Program-made: the position numbers and the translations under genes
Source: Saprospiraceae bacterium
Lineage (GTDB): Bacteria; Bacteroidota; Bacteroidia; Chitinophagales; Saprospiraceae
Assembly: GCA_019187365.1 (NCBI GenBank)
Contig: JABARE010000006.1
Span: forward strand, 124,001 to 188,000
Direction of reading: 5' to 3'
DNA: 64,000 bases
The notes under the pieces: model-generated
What the model saw: the letters and a program-made list of their open reading frames with translations, nothing else
Told to the model about the DNA's origin: nothing
Database searches by the model: none
Shown here: piece after piece, positions 28,701-37,498 of the stretch
Layout: every line of letters begins with the position of its first letter
Numbering within the stretch: the stretch's first letter is position 1

Positions 28701-28854
28701 CAACCAGAGAACAATTTCTGCGGCAACGCGCCCCCTGCAACAAGGGTTGAACGAACTGATTTTTTTCCGCGAACAATTTGGTCCATCGGGAATGTATCTG
28801 CTACGGATTTCATCCGGGAATCATTCTGTTTGCCGGAAGTTGCTCGCATTTTAA
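25753..28854 (+). CDS. Giant secreted HYR-like/dockerin/cohesin-like T9SS protein (paralogue 3)
   Basis: 1033 residues, the shortest of the five paralogues. It lacks the N-terminal ACN..QVSLDENC module that the others have, so it may be N-terminally reduced. An in-frame TAA lies four codons before ATG 25753, which fixes this as the earliest ATG. The N-terminus is an unusual signal peptide (RALSSLWSVLVFGFVWIVQD). Family parts present are the RRMM...FCCADADSS module, one FKVLR-type motif (AKVLRYWQVIDWC), dockerin-like repeats with a poor first half (about 696-749; AADVDMSGGISTRDIVYLRR), a cohesin-like domain (about 819-932) and a sorting domain that is divergent (about 952-1033; DVQIYDLNQRT ... 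GMYLLRISSG) without the usual NPNPF start. Cotranscribed with paralogue 4, which starts 27 bases later. Function unknown. Confidence 0.8.
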   Translation: MCTANSLERFWPSSRALSSLWSVLVFGFVWIVQDRSGALYGRPASMAVTVQAPADITIHLQDPTNCDTTILLGPAIFNGHCPGPIDYETWSVFDTLFSNGGNMYFPAGSFTVYYKVSDACRMSGLDSMRVTVYDAQLPQVVCAPAQTINLSESGYADVPAHIFDGGSTDNCHHLYFKIRRMMASTALACQDPLNPLNLFNDYARFCCADADSSGILLVLRVYDVFPGEGVVSDTAGKGRYVDCMVTAIVRDKLAPSVECPPDHTVFCGTDADDLFAGGSPLISDNCGIATVDTAFLDLRDPCGGGEYRRTFTVTDRHGLVTHCTQTLHYLRLHTFDGTDTAQLRWPSHKTVYACRIDLDSIQAGAPVIVEDGCALVVVTKRDEVYQFSMGGVCAKVLRYWQVIDWCRYDPLFTPNPRIPENGYYAFVQEIKVIDTLPPQIFGVQDTVIGIQVPGCGPGLVNLPPVQAEDCGSTTALTFRYEVDYDHNGVTDRSGTGRDASGLFPPGRHLVWFFAVDSCHNEGSLQVLVEVVDAKAPNAIAMYGVSSSLAQMPAGAMVSVTARLFNNKSNDNCTQANRLRYSFSEDVSDTLRIYTCDSLGRRDIRLVVWDEAGNSSEVYTYFVVDDPDSLCPGGLHGLRIQGIVATGNWQAVPEVDVSLESSGMALKVQSDAQGNFMFANIPAGSDIQIRSSRSGTYTAGLTTADIIRIQRQLLGLEPFSHSWEYLAADVDMSGGISTRDIVYLRRLLLGKIQELPHQHSYLFIDPSYTFSDPASPYADLDLCSKVVITQARQNETVRMLAIKIGDVNQSYRANGLTEVPYETIRFFAERSERRMGVFISQPVSIRGFQMSLSASGLCKDWITGLISALPEWSNEHYRLEGSEIVISYSSPGILHWDPSVPLFEIQLKEDAAFCAGELQLSNVLDPECYLVDAARTISLLQKDAQSASPPFSWVRTHSDPGTGMHVVHLYTASARDVDVQIYDLNQRTISAATRPLQQGLNELIFFREQFGPSGMYLLRISSGNHSVCRKLLAF

Positions 28855-28880
28855 TATTGATATCCGCTAAATCAGGAAAT

Positions 28881-31800
28881 ATGAACAAGTGTTCGATAGT
28901 GAATCCCATCCCAAAACAGTTGATCGGACGTGTTGCACTCCTATGGAGCATCGCATCCGCATCTCCGTTCTGCAACGCCCTGAAGGCCGACCCAACAGGA
29001 TGGCCTTCGGCGTTGGGGCCGGTTGTAAAAGTGGAATGCTCATCCCCATTGATGCAATTGAGTTGCTTTGGGAGCGTACAAATCTCTCTTGACCAAAACG
29101 GAGAGGCGCTGGTTACGCCCAAAATGCTGCTGTCAGATCCTTATGCCAATGCAGCCGTATGCAAAGTGGTTGTCAACCAGACGGGAAAAAACAAGGTCTA
29201 TTGCACAGATGTTGGCAAAAGCCTGACCGCAACGGTGATTGATACCACTACCGGAATGATGTGCTGGTCCACGCTCATTGTGGAAGACAAATTGTCGCCA
29301 ACCATCACCTGTGCTGCCGATACAGTATCCTGTGCCAACAATCCGTTTGCACTCGATTATACACAGTTTGTACAGACGGCCGACAATTGTGACACTGCGG
29401 TGCTGACCCTTGCCGATATGCAACTGGAATACTATGACTGCCTTTATCCGCGATACAGCATGGTGGTCCATCTGAAGTGGATTGCAACAGACGATCACGG
29501 AAATTCTAGTATATGTGTACAGGACATCTATTTTAAAAAGGCATCGGTCGACAGTGTGAATTTCCCTCCCAATGATACGGTGTACTGCCCGGATCCTGAC
29601 CTGACAGCCACAGGGGTGCCAACGCTTTTTGGAGACACCCTGAGTCACTTGTGCAATCTGGTTGCGACTCATTCCGACGATTCCATTCCGGTTTGTGGTG
29701 GAATGATCAAGATCCGGAGGACCTGGACGGCAATCGACTGGTGTACGCGCGCCATGCGCTCGGAACTTCAGGAGATCCTCGTTTCCGATACGACTGACCC
29801 CGTGATTGTTTGTCCGCGGGATACTACCTTGTATTTGAAGTACAACAGTTGCACGAGTGCCTACCGCATTCCCACTCCGGCAGCAACCGACGCATGCAGT
29901 CCTTCAGCCACCCTTTTGTACGCCGTACGCGTCGACAGTTCTTATATAGCCATTCCGGGAAGTACAATTACCCTCAATCCCGGCACGCATACGCTCGATT
30001 ACATAGCCTTTGATCCATGCGGCAATTCCGACACTTGTTCGGCCAAAGTACATGTACTCGATAAGATAAGCCCGACCCTTGTTTGTCCGCCGGGACTGGT
30101 TGTTTCCCTTGATCCAGCTGGGATGGTCATCATCACTGCAGATTTCATTGCTTCCCGCGGGCTGGTGACAGACAATTGTTGCATCGATGATGTGGACATC
30201 CGCCGCATGACGGTGGCATGTGGCCGGCCACAGGATACCCTGTTCCGGGACGATGTGGCTTTTTGCTGCGACGACATACGCGATACGCTGATGCTCGTTC
30301 TCAAGGCCACGGATTGCAGCGGCAACATGAACTTTTGCATGATGGAGATCTACGTTCAGGACAAAAACCCCATGGGCACTCCGGAATGCCCTGGCGACAC
30401 AACGCTCAACTGTTCGGACGATTACCTCAATCCGGAGATAACCGGAAACTACTATGTTGTAACGGCTTGCCTCGATACCATACATGCCACTTACCAGGAT
30501 CAGATCGATATTGACAGTTGTCAGACCGGAAGCGTCACGCGCAGGTTTTACCTGCAATTTCCCGATGGTTCGATCGACAGCTCCTGCACGCAGCTGATCA
30601 CCGTTGAAAATGATTACCGGTTTGATTCGACCGATATAGACTGGCCCGCCGATCTTGAATTGCCGGCATGTCGGAACAACCATCCCGATTCGCTGGGGTC
30701 ACGGCCTGAGGCGGTCGGCGACCTGTGCGGAACCGTGCAGTTCAGCTACACCGATCTGGACATTGAATTCGATGCAGACAGTTGCCAGATCCTTCCCCGG
30801 AGATGGGCAGCTTATTCTGCATGTACCGGGCAAACTTTTGTCGATACACAGTATCTCACCCTGATCAGCCTGGCCTATGCTAAATTGAAAGGGCCGCGCG
30901 ACACCACTCTCGCCAACGGCAGGGATTCCTGTTCCCGTTATCTGGTATTAAAGCCGGCTGTCCTGACGGGTTGCAGCCAGTATGCAATCGTCACCAATGA
31001 CTTCAACGGAGGGGGCACCAATGCCAGCGGCGAATATCCGGTTGGCATTACCCAGGTGGTATTTACGGCAACGGACTCCTGCGGTTCACTGAAAGATACC
31101 ACCACGGTCATCGTCCTGGATCTCGAAAATCCTGCCGTGGTATGCAAGATCCTCTTTATTAACATGAACCCCAACGACAGCATCAAATTGACCGCCCGGG
31201 AATTGCTCGACGATTACAACGACAATTGTACCGATGCGGGTGATTTGCAAATTGCCTTTTCGAGCAGCAATTTCTCGGATACTTGTCGGTTCATCACCTG
31301 CGCTGATCTGCAGACCATTCCCGATACGTTTTTCTTCACGGTGTTCGTCCGCGATTCTTCTGGTAATATCGGAAGTTGCATAGCGCGCGTACACGTCTTT
31401 GATCCCAACAACCACTGTACTACAGCCATCCGGATTGGGGATGTCAGCGGGATGGTGAAAGCGGGTCCCGGAAAACCGATGGCGGGAGTACGAATCCGTC
31501 TGGAAGGGCAGGGCGGGGAAAGGATCACGTCTTCTGACGGTAAGTACCTGTTTAAGAGCATCGTTACCAACCAACCATACACCTTGCATCCATCGTGTAA
31601 CGAACATTGGACGGAAGGCATCAGTGCCCTGGATATCCTGATGTTGCAAAAGCACATTCTTGGATTGGAAGAATTTGATCAGCCCATACAATGGATTGCG
31701 GCAGACGTTGACAGGAATGGAAGACTGAGTGGGGCCGACATCAGTTGGATGCGGAGGCTGATCCTTGGTAAAGTGCAATCGGTCCCTTCAAACGAGTCCT

Positions 31801-32675
31801 GGCGGTTTGTTGATGAACGCTATGCATTTACCAGCAGAGACAATCCGCTTGCAGAAATCTTTCCGGAGCACCTTCAGTTGCAAGGATTCTGGCAGGATAC
31901 CGCAGTGAACTTCCGTGCCGTCAAAGTGGGTGACATCAGTGGCGACACAGCGAACGGTCGGGCGGAACAAACAACCGGGCAACGTTTGAGAAAATGCGAT
32001 TTGCTGGTTCAGGATAAAAAATTTGCCAGGGGCGATGTAGTTTACCTCGACCTCAGGATCGGCGCTTCATTGGAGGCAACCGCGCTTCAATTGCACCTGG
32101 TGGTTGACCCTGCACAACTCGAAATGTACCAGGTAGAAGGCTTTGGAGAAGGATTGGCACCACCGGTTCTCAATGGAGAGGACAACCATTTTGACGGACA
32201 GAACCTCAAATTACTTGCATTGTGGGGTGTACCTGGTAGAACGCTGGTGCACGGCGATGCGTTGGCCAGACTGGTGTTTCGCGCAAAAAGGGACGGCTCG
32301 GTGGCGTCGGCTGTACGCATGGGCACAGGAATGACAAACGAACTGTGGCAAACCGGCGATGTGCCGCTTGGACTGTTGTTGCGATATACCGTTGATGAAA
32401 CGGCTCCCTTCTCCATGGATGGATGGGTCGTCGAGCCGAATCCATTTTCCGGCAAGTGTCAGATCCGCTTTGAGTCAACGCAGCCGGCGACCGGTAGTTT
32501 TTACCTCTTTGATGTGGAAGGAAAATTGATATTCCAACGCGAATGGTCTGTGCTCAGAGGCCACAATGTGTTTGAGATCAGGGCTGACGAACTGCCAGGA
32601 AGCGGAACATATGTTTATGCATTTCACTGCCTTGACCAAACCCAGAATGGAGTTTTGGTGAATGTGGGCAAGTGA
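28881..32675 (+). CDS. Giant secreted HYR-like/dockerin/cohesin-like T9SS protein (paralogue 4)
   Basis: 1264 residues from ATG 28881 (MNKCSIVNP), 27 bases after the stop of paralogue 3; an in-frame start further upstream would overlap that gene. The signal segment is moderate (LIGRVALLWSIASASPFCNA). Then come the shared leader module (SCFGSVQISLDQNG ... CWSTLIVEDK), HYR-like Cys-rich modules, the motif IKIRRTWTAIDWC, a second degraded copy (LPRRWAAYSAC), the RRMTVACG...FCCDDIRDT module, dockerin-like repeats (about 910-965; second half AADVDRNGRLSGADISWMRR), a cohesin-like domain (about 1036-1170) and a type A sorting domain (about 1176-1264; VEPNPFSGK). Presumed extracellular structural or adhesive protein. 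Confidence 0.82.
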   Translation: MNKCSIVNPIPKQLIGRVALLWSIASASPFCNALKADPTGWPSALGPVVKVECSSPLMQLSCFGSVQISLDQNGEALVTPKMLLSDPYANAAVCKVVVNQTGKNKVYCTDVGKSLTATVIDTTTGMMCWSTLIVEDKLSPTITCAADTVSCANNPFALDYTQFVQTADNCDTAVLTLADMQLEYYDCLYPRYSMVVHLKWIATDDHGNSSICVQDIYFKKASVDSVNFPPNDTVYCPDPDLTATGVPTLFGDTLSHLCNLVATHSDDSIPVCGGMIKIRRTWTAIDWCTRAMRSELQEILVSDTTDPVIVCPRDTTLYLKYNSCTSAYRIPTPAATDACSPSATLLYAVRVDSSYIAIPGSTITLNPGTHTLDYIAFDPCGNSDTCSAKVHVLDKISPTLVCPPGLVVSLDPAGMVIITADFIASRGLVTDNCCIDDVDIRRMTVACGRPQDTLFRDDVAFCCDDIRDTLMLVLKATDCSGNMNFCMMEIYVQDKNPMGTPECPGDTTLNCSDDYLNPEITGNYYVVTACLDTIHATYQDQIDIDSCQTGSVTRRFYLQFPDGSIDSSCTQLITVENDYRFDSTDIDWPADLELPACRNNHPDSLGSRPEAVGDLCGTVQFSYTDLDIEFDADSCQILPRRWAAYSACTGQTFVDTQYLTLISLAYAKLKGPRDTTLANGRDSCSRYLVLKPAVLTGCSQYAIVTNDFNGGGTNASGEYPVGITQVVFTATDSCGSLKDTTTVIVLDLENPAVVCKILFINMNPNDSIKLTARELLDDYNDNCTDAGDLQIAFSSSNFSDTCRFITCADLQTIPDTFFFTVFVRDSSGNIGSCIARVHVFDPNNHCTTAIRIGDVSGMVKAGPGKPMAGVRIRLEGQGGERITSSDGKYLFKSIVTNQPYTLHPSCNEHWTEGISALDILMLQKHILGLEEFDQPIQWIAADVDRNGRLSGADISWMRRLILGKVQSVPSNESWRFVDERYAFTSRDNPLAEIFPEHLQLQGFWQDTAVNFRAVKVGDISGDTANGRAEQTTGQRLRKCDLLVQDKKFARGDVVYLDLRIGASLEATALQLHLVVDPAQLEMYQVEGFGEGLAPPVLNGEDNHFDGQNLKLLALWGVPGRTLVHGDALARLVFRAKRDGSVASAVRMGTGMTNELWQTGDVPLGLLLRYTVDETAPFSMDGWVVEPNPFSGKCQIRFESTQPATGSFYLFDVEGKLIFQREWSVLRGHNVFEIRADELPGSGTYVYAFHCLDQTQNGVLVNVGK

Positions 32676-33017
32676 ACTCACGGCATAGATCAGTGAATGG
32701 TATGACCGGTTCCGGGTGTGAGGAATGGCTTCTGGAACCGGGAATGTTGAGGCTGTGGAAGGCCATCGGCGGGTTTTATGCGATACATGGAGCAGTCCTG
32801 GGGACTTCGCCGGGGGCAATTTATACAAGTACTAACATTTAATTTTATTTTAATACAATAAATACTCATAATCAATAATATATGCATTAGATATTCTAAT
32901 TATATAAAATTTTTTTACCTTTTCGATGCAATTTTGTCGAATACCGCATTACTTTTGTGTTGGTATTACGATTTCCTGCTATTTATAAACTGCTGAAAAA
33001 AAATAGTTAACAAATAG

Positions 33018-33047
33018 TTGGAAAATTGAATATCACAACTATCTTTG
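33018..33047 (+). promoter_or_regulatory. Promoter for paralogue 5
   Basis: TTG (33018-33020) and a perfect -7 TATCTTTG (33040-33047) are 19 bases apart. The start codon is about 245 bases further on. Confidence 0.6.
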
Positions 33048-33063
33048 CGGTAGTTAGTTTTAT

Positions 33064-33142
33064 CCCAACCCTGAATCTTTAGATCCTCTCTTAGAGCAAG
33101 CGACTTTTAGCTTGTACCCAACCCAATGATTTTAGACCCTCT
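33064..33142 (+). repeat. Imperfect 26-base direct repeat in the leader of paralogue 5
   Basis: Bases 33064-33089 and 33117-33142 match at about 19 of 26 positions (CCCAACCC at the start, TTTAGA and CCTCT at the end). Between them is a hairpin CAAGC/GCTTG. Confidence 0.5.
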
Positions 33143-33298
33143 AGGTTCTTCCTCACGGAGAGCAGAAGTGGCGTTTGCATTTGCAGCGCACTGAGTTCCG
33201 CGGAAGAAAAAAAATGATTTAGCCCTTTCCCTGTCGGAAGTCGACCGGGGAATGCAGAGTGCATTTATTCATTTTTTAACATCTAAATAGAGGATCTC

Positions 33299-36200
33299 AT
33301 GAAGAAAACGAATTTTACGTTTGACTTCCGCAGATTAAGAAAAATCCCTTCGGGCCTTCGACTGGCTCTTTCTATCTGCCTCGTGTGGCTGGTAGTTCCC
33401 AATCCCACCAGAACGCTTCACGCACAATGTTCACTGGCGTGTAATCAACTCATTCAGGTATCCTTGGACCAAAATTGCGAGGCTACCATAACACCTGCGA
33501 TGATGCTCAACGATACCCTGACTTCCTGTCCGGGTGGTCAGTTTTCAGTCAGGGTGTTGCAATGGGGTAAGCTCATTCCCACTTCTCCGGTTGTCAACGG
33601 TCAATATGTTGGCCAGACACTCGAAGTGGAAGTTAGAGACAACATCTCCGGTAACCGCTGCTGGGGTTATGCAAAGATTGAGGACAAGCTGCCGCCTGTT
33701 ATAGAGTGTGCTCCTGATACCGTGTCCTGCTTTGCCGCATCGGGTTGTCTTCCAACGCACTACGATGCATGTACCTGGGATACGCTTATACAACTTGACG
33801 AGATCATCGAGCCGTTCAATTGCGATCGATTTTATATAAAACGTGTGGTGCGAAAATTTGTCGCAGTTGACGCGTATGGAAATCGCTCGGCTGAATGTTA
33901 TGACACCCTTTTGCTCAAGCGCTTTGATACGGCGAACGTAGTTTGCCCGGAAAACTGGACCATCGCACTGGGCAATCCGATCAACTGCAAGGACCTCGTT
34001 TACAAGCGCATCCCGCTCGACAAGAATGGCCATCCCCATCCTGATTACACCGGAGTACCCAGATACAATGATTATATAAAAGGCAATCCGGTTGCATTTC
34101 CACTTTGGCCCGTACGCGACATCTATTGCAACATTGCCGTCACCTATGAGGACATCGACCTGGGAACGATCAACTGTGTGCACAAGATCATGCGCATGTG
34201 GACCATACGGGAATGGTGGTGCAGTACGGAGATCGTGCGCGTATGCATCCAGATCATCGAGATCGTCGACCGCGAAGGTCCGTACGTTCACGCACCCTAT
34301 GATTTTGATGCTACAACCGATGGCGGTTACAAATGCATCGCTACGGTTAACCTGCCTCCTGCGATTGTATTTGATTCCTGCCTGAGTCCGGTTCGCGTGG
34401 ATGTTGTCTACCCGGGTGGCATTCTCTCCAATAAAAATGGTGGGGTCGTCCAGCTTCCGGTAGGAGAAAACAAAATTTATTACCGGGCTTACGACAACTG
34501 CTACAATCTGTCTATTGATTCAATGATCGTAAACGTCCGGGACCTGACTGCTCCGGTGACCATTTGCGACCGGGAGACGGTTGTTTCCCTGTCGATTTAC
34601 GGCACGACGCACGTCTATGCCAAAACATTTGACGATGGCAGCTACGACGATTGTCACATCGATTCTTTCCTGGTTCGCCGGATGGACAACGGGGCACCCT
34701 GTGGACAATACATTCCCTGGTTCCGTCCTTACGTCGAGTTCTGTTGTGCAGATGTCGGAAATACGGTAACCGTGATTTTCCGGGCCAAGGATGCACATGG
34801 AAATTACAACGATTGCATGGTCCAGGTGGAAGTTCAGGATAAGATCAGGCCGCAGTGCTATCCTCCCAAAAACCTGACGGTTGCCTGCGATTTTCATTTT
34901 GACATAAACGACCTGACCGTTTTTGGAGAAATCCAAACAGACTCAGCCTATTTCAACTATGCCCGGAGCATTCACTACAAGGGGCATAACTGGGTCGACT
35001 CGGTCATAACCTTCCACGATGGTTTTGCGCACGACAACTGCGAATTCGAAATCGAAAAAAGTTATGTTGACAACCGCACCCAATGCAATACGGGAACCAT
35101 CGTCAGGACCTGGGTCGTGAGCGATGGAAATGGATCGGACACCTGCAGGCAAACCATTACCTTCTACAATTTCCATCCGTACAACTTTGATTCAATCTGG
35201 TGGCCCAGAGATACCGTATTGTACACCTGCCTGGACCCGGCCACCCTTACCCCGGATGCGCTTAACAGTTATCCTACCCTGCATAACGAGACCAAATGCG
35301 ATCTGCTGGGTATTAGCTGGAAGGATGACCTGTTCCGGATTGTTCAAAGTGGCGATGCCTGTTATAAGATCATCCGCAAATGGAAGGTGATCGACTGGTG
35401 TCAGTTTGTTTATACTCCCACCGGTGCAGATTTTTATACTGCAGAGCACTACCAGATCATCAAGGTCAACAATCTGGTTGATCCCACGCTCAACGCCATT
35501 CCTACACAGGATACTACGGTCTGTACGCTGGATTCCTGCACCAACGGCTACATCAGCCTGGTTGCCTACGGCGCCGACGACTGTACTCCTGGCGATGAAC
35601 TCGCCTGGGAGTATAAAATTGATGCATTCAACGATGGCATTTTCGACATCATTCATAGTGGCGTTGGAGGCTTCATCGATGCCAGCGGAAGGTATCCGCT
35701 TGGTACACATAAGATCAAGTACGTCTTTGAGGACCGTTGTGGAAACAAAACAACGGAGGAACGACTGTTTACCATCCTCAACTGCAAGCCACCGACACCT
35801 TATTGTATCAATGGGGTCGCGATAGACCTGATGCCGCTCGATACGAACCGCGATGGCCGGATCGACTGGGGTATGATCGAAGTGTGGGCCAGCGATGTTG
35901 ACCAGGGCAGCTACGGACCGTGCAAGAACCCCGTCACACTGAGCTTTTCCAGCGACACCACGATCAAGTCCATCGTATTCGATTGCAATACCCTTGGACA
36001 GCAAACGGTAGAACTGTGGGTAACAGATCGTCTCACCGGACAGCAGGCATTCTGCCGCACCTTCATTGAAGTGCAGGATAATAACCGCGCATGCAGTGGC
36101 GGCAACATCCAGGGTGGAAGAATTGACGGACTTGTTTCCGTACGGGAGAACAACCAGTCGATGAATGATGTTGAGGTGAGCCTCATTGACCAAAGAACGC

Positions 36201-37387
36201 AGGGAGGTGTGGTTGCAGGAAAGGTAACAACCGCCAACGACGGAAAGTTTGTGTTTGGCAGCATGCCACTCAATAAAGGTCATTATGTAGTGAAGCCATC
36301 GCGCAACAACGATTTCGTGAACGGCGTATCTACTGCTGACATCGTTAAGATTCAGCGCCACATTCTGGGGCTGGAATTGTTGAATACTCCCCAGCGGGTA
36401 ATTGCTGCGGATGTAAATAACGACGCTAACATCACTTCAAAGGACGTAATTGAGTTGCGCAAGCTGATTCTTGGTGTCAACAGCAGATTCAGCTCCAATG
36501 AGAGTTGGGCCTTTGTCGATGCGGCATACCAATTTAAGTATGCAGGTGATGAAGTTTTGAAGGAATCCTGGCCAAGAACGTATGTGATCAATCCATTTGA
36601 GCGCGATATGCTTGGTGTTGACTTTAAGGGAATCAAAATTGGAGACGTGACGGGTAATGCTGCTGCAGCTTTTGGAGCAATTACAGGTCGCGAAGCAATA
36701 CCGTCTTTTAAACTCGTCATCGATGATGTTGTTCTCAATAGCGGTGATGAAATGGTGCTACCGGTATTCGCCGGACAAGCAACCCGCATTTCAGGATTCC
36801 AGTTTACAATTCAATTCGATCCAGCCTTGATGGAGTATGCAGGAATGGTACCTGGCGCGTGCACGGTTCATCCGGAGCACCTGTCTGATGCCGCTGCTGG
36901 AAGAGGTGTGGTTACGATGAGTTGGAATGCACCGTCTGATTTCGACGTCGACGGAAGTACTCAACTCTTTGCGCTGAAATTCAGGGCTCTTTCGAAAGGT
37001 CAACTCTCAAATGTGCTACAATTCAATTCTCTCATTACTCCTGCTCTGGCGTTCAACCAGCTGTCGGAGGAAATGAATATTCAATTGGGATTCCGGAGCC
37101 AGGATGGCAAACTCCCTCGCGGAGAAGGCATCGTGGTCTACCAGAACCAACCCAATCCTTTTGCTGAAGTCACAGTCATTGGGTTCGAGCTGCCTGAGGC
37201 AGCGCCTACCACGCTGACGGTATACGACCTCAACAGCCGCGTGATCTTCCGCAAGAACATGCAAGGCAGCAAAGGATACAACAGCGTAGAACTCAATACG
37301 GCACAACTCGGTGTTACCGGAGTGCTGTTTTACCAGCTCGACGCTTTGGGTTATACGGCCACTAAGAGAATGGTGGTCATCAGGTAA
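33299..37387 (+). CDS. Giant secreted HYR-like/dockerin/cohesin-like T9SS protein (paralogue 5)
   Basis: 1362 residues. The signal peptide is long with a basic start (KKTNFTFDFRRLRKIPSG) and ends LHA|QCSLAC at about residue 42. The plan closely follows paralogues 1 and 2: leader module (ACNQLIQVSLDQNC ... CWGYAKIEDKLPP), Cys-rich HYR-like modules, motifs HKIMRMWTIREWWC and YKIIRKWKVIDWC, module VRRMDNGAPC...FCCADVGNT, a regulatory-like fold, dockerin-like repeats (about 1006-1062; NGVSTADIVKIQRHILG then AADVNNDANITSKDVIELRK), IKIGDV signature, cohesin-like domain (about 1137-1264) and type A sorting domain (about 1272-1362; YQNQPNPFAE). It has its own promoter, leader and terminator. Function unknown; surface matrix or adhesin inferred. 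Confidence 0.87.
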   Translation: MKKTNFTFDFRRLRKIPSGLRLALSICLVWLVVPNPTRTLHAQCSLACNQLIQVSLDQNCEATITPAMMLNDTLTSCPGGQFSVRVLQWGKLIPTSPVVNGQYVGQTLEVEVRDNISGNRCWGYAKIEDKLPPVIECAPDTVSCFAASGCLPTHYDACTWDTLIQLDEIIEPFNCDRFYIKRVVRKFVAVDAYGNRSAECYDTLLLKRFDTANVVCPENWTIALGNPINCKDLVYKRIPLDKNGHPHPDYTGVPRYNDYIKGNPVAFPLWPVRDIYCNIAVTYEDIDLGTINCVHKIMRMWTIREWWCSTEIVRVCIQIIEIVDREGPYVHAPYDFDATTDGGYKCIATVNLPPAIVFDSCLSPVRVDVVYPGGILSNKNGGVVQLPVGENKIYYRAYDNCYNLSIDSMIVNVRDLTAPVTICDRETVVSLSIYGTTHVYAKTFDDGSYDDCHIDSFLVRRMDNGAPCGQYIPWFRPYVEFCCADVGNTVTVIFRAKDAHGNYNDCMVQVEVQDKIRPQCYPPKNLTVACDFHFDINDLTVFGEIQTDSAYFNYARSIHYKGHNWVDSVITFHDGFAHDNCEFEIEKSYVDNRTQCNTGTIVRTWVVSDGNGSDTCRQTITFYNFHPYNFDSIWWPRDTVLYTCLDPATLTPDALNSYPTLHNETKCDLLGISWKDDLFRIVQSGDACYKIIRKWKVIDWCQFVYTPTGADFYTAEHYQIIKVNNLVDPTLNAIPTQDTTVCTLDSCTNGYISLVAYGADDCTPGDELAWEYKIDAFNDGIFDIIHSGVGGFIDASGRYPLGTHKIKYVFEDRCGNKTTEERLFTILNCKPPTPYCINGVAIDLMPLDTNRDGRIDWGMIEVWASDVDQGSYGPCKNPVTLSFSSDTTIKSIVFDCNTLGQQTVELWVTDRLTGQQAFCRTFIEVQDNNRACSGGNIQGGRIDGLVSVRENNQSMNDVEVSLIDQRTQGGVVAGKVTTANDGKFVFGSMPLNKGHYVVKPSRNNDFVNGVSTADIVKIQRHILGLELLNTPQRVIAADVNNDANITSKDVIELRKLILGVNSRFSSNESWAFVDAAYQFKYAGDEVLKESWPRTYVINPFERDMLGVDFKGIKIGDVTGNAAAAFGAITGREAIPSFKLVIDDVVLNSGDEMVLPVFAGQATRISGFQFTIQFDPALMEYAGMVPGACTVHPEHLSDAAAGRGVVTMSWNAPSDFDVDGSTQLFALKFRALSKGQLSNVLQFNSLITPALAFNQLSEEMNIQLGFRSQDGKLPRGEGIVVYQNQPNPFAEVTVIGFELPEAAPTTLTVYDLNSRVIFRKNMQGSKGYNSVELNTAQLGVTGVLFYQLDALGYTATKRMVVIR

Positions 37388-37432
37388 GGCTAAATTCGTT
37401 TTGTTCTAAAGAGTTTACTGTTTTTGGGATGG

Positions 37433-37472
37433 GACCCCTCTCCATAAAAGTTATGGAGGGGGTCTTTTTTTT
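37433..37472 (+). terminator. Intrinsic terminator after paralogue 5
   Basis: GACCCCTCTCCAT pairs with ATGGAGGGGGTC (one bulge) around a short A-rich loop, followed by eight Ts. The flank TTTTTGGGATGG resembles the flank of the terminator at 24874. Confidence 0.88.
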
Positions 37473-37477
37473 GTTCG

Positions 37478-37485
37478 TAAATTTG
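37478..37485 (+). promoter_or_regulatory. -7 promoter element for ruvX-def
   Basis: A perfect TAAATTTG lies 13 bases before ATG 37499 and just after the terminator. No -33 TTG is seen at the usual distance. Confidence 0.4.
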
Positions 37486-37498
37486 CAGGCTGATTGTT

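Larger units (their letters stand above)
32676..33298. other. Intergenic region with inverted repeat, AT-rich tract, promoter and leader
   Basis: No gene that I can support. It contains an 8-bp inverted repeat CCGGTTCC/GGAACCGG (32706-32713 and 32734-32741) without a T-run, an AT-rich tract (about 32835-32920), a promoter (33018-33047) and a leader of about 245 nt with an internal direct repeat. Confidence 0.55.

Noticed and set aside
32706..32741. CCGGTTCC/GGAACCGG inverted repeat as a terminator for paralogue 4
   Set aside because: The 20-base loop and lack of a T-run make it a poor intrinsic terminator; kept only as a note in the intergenic entry.
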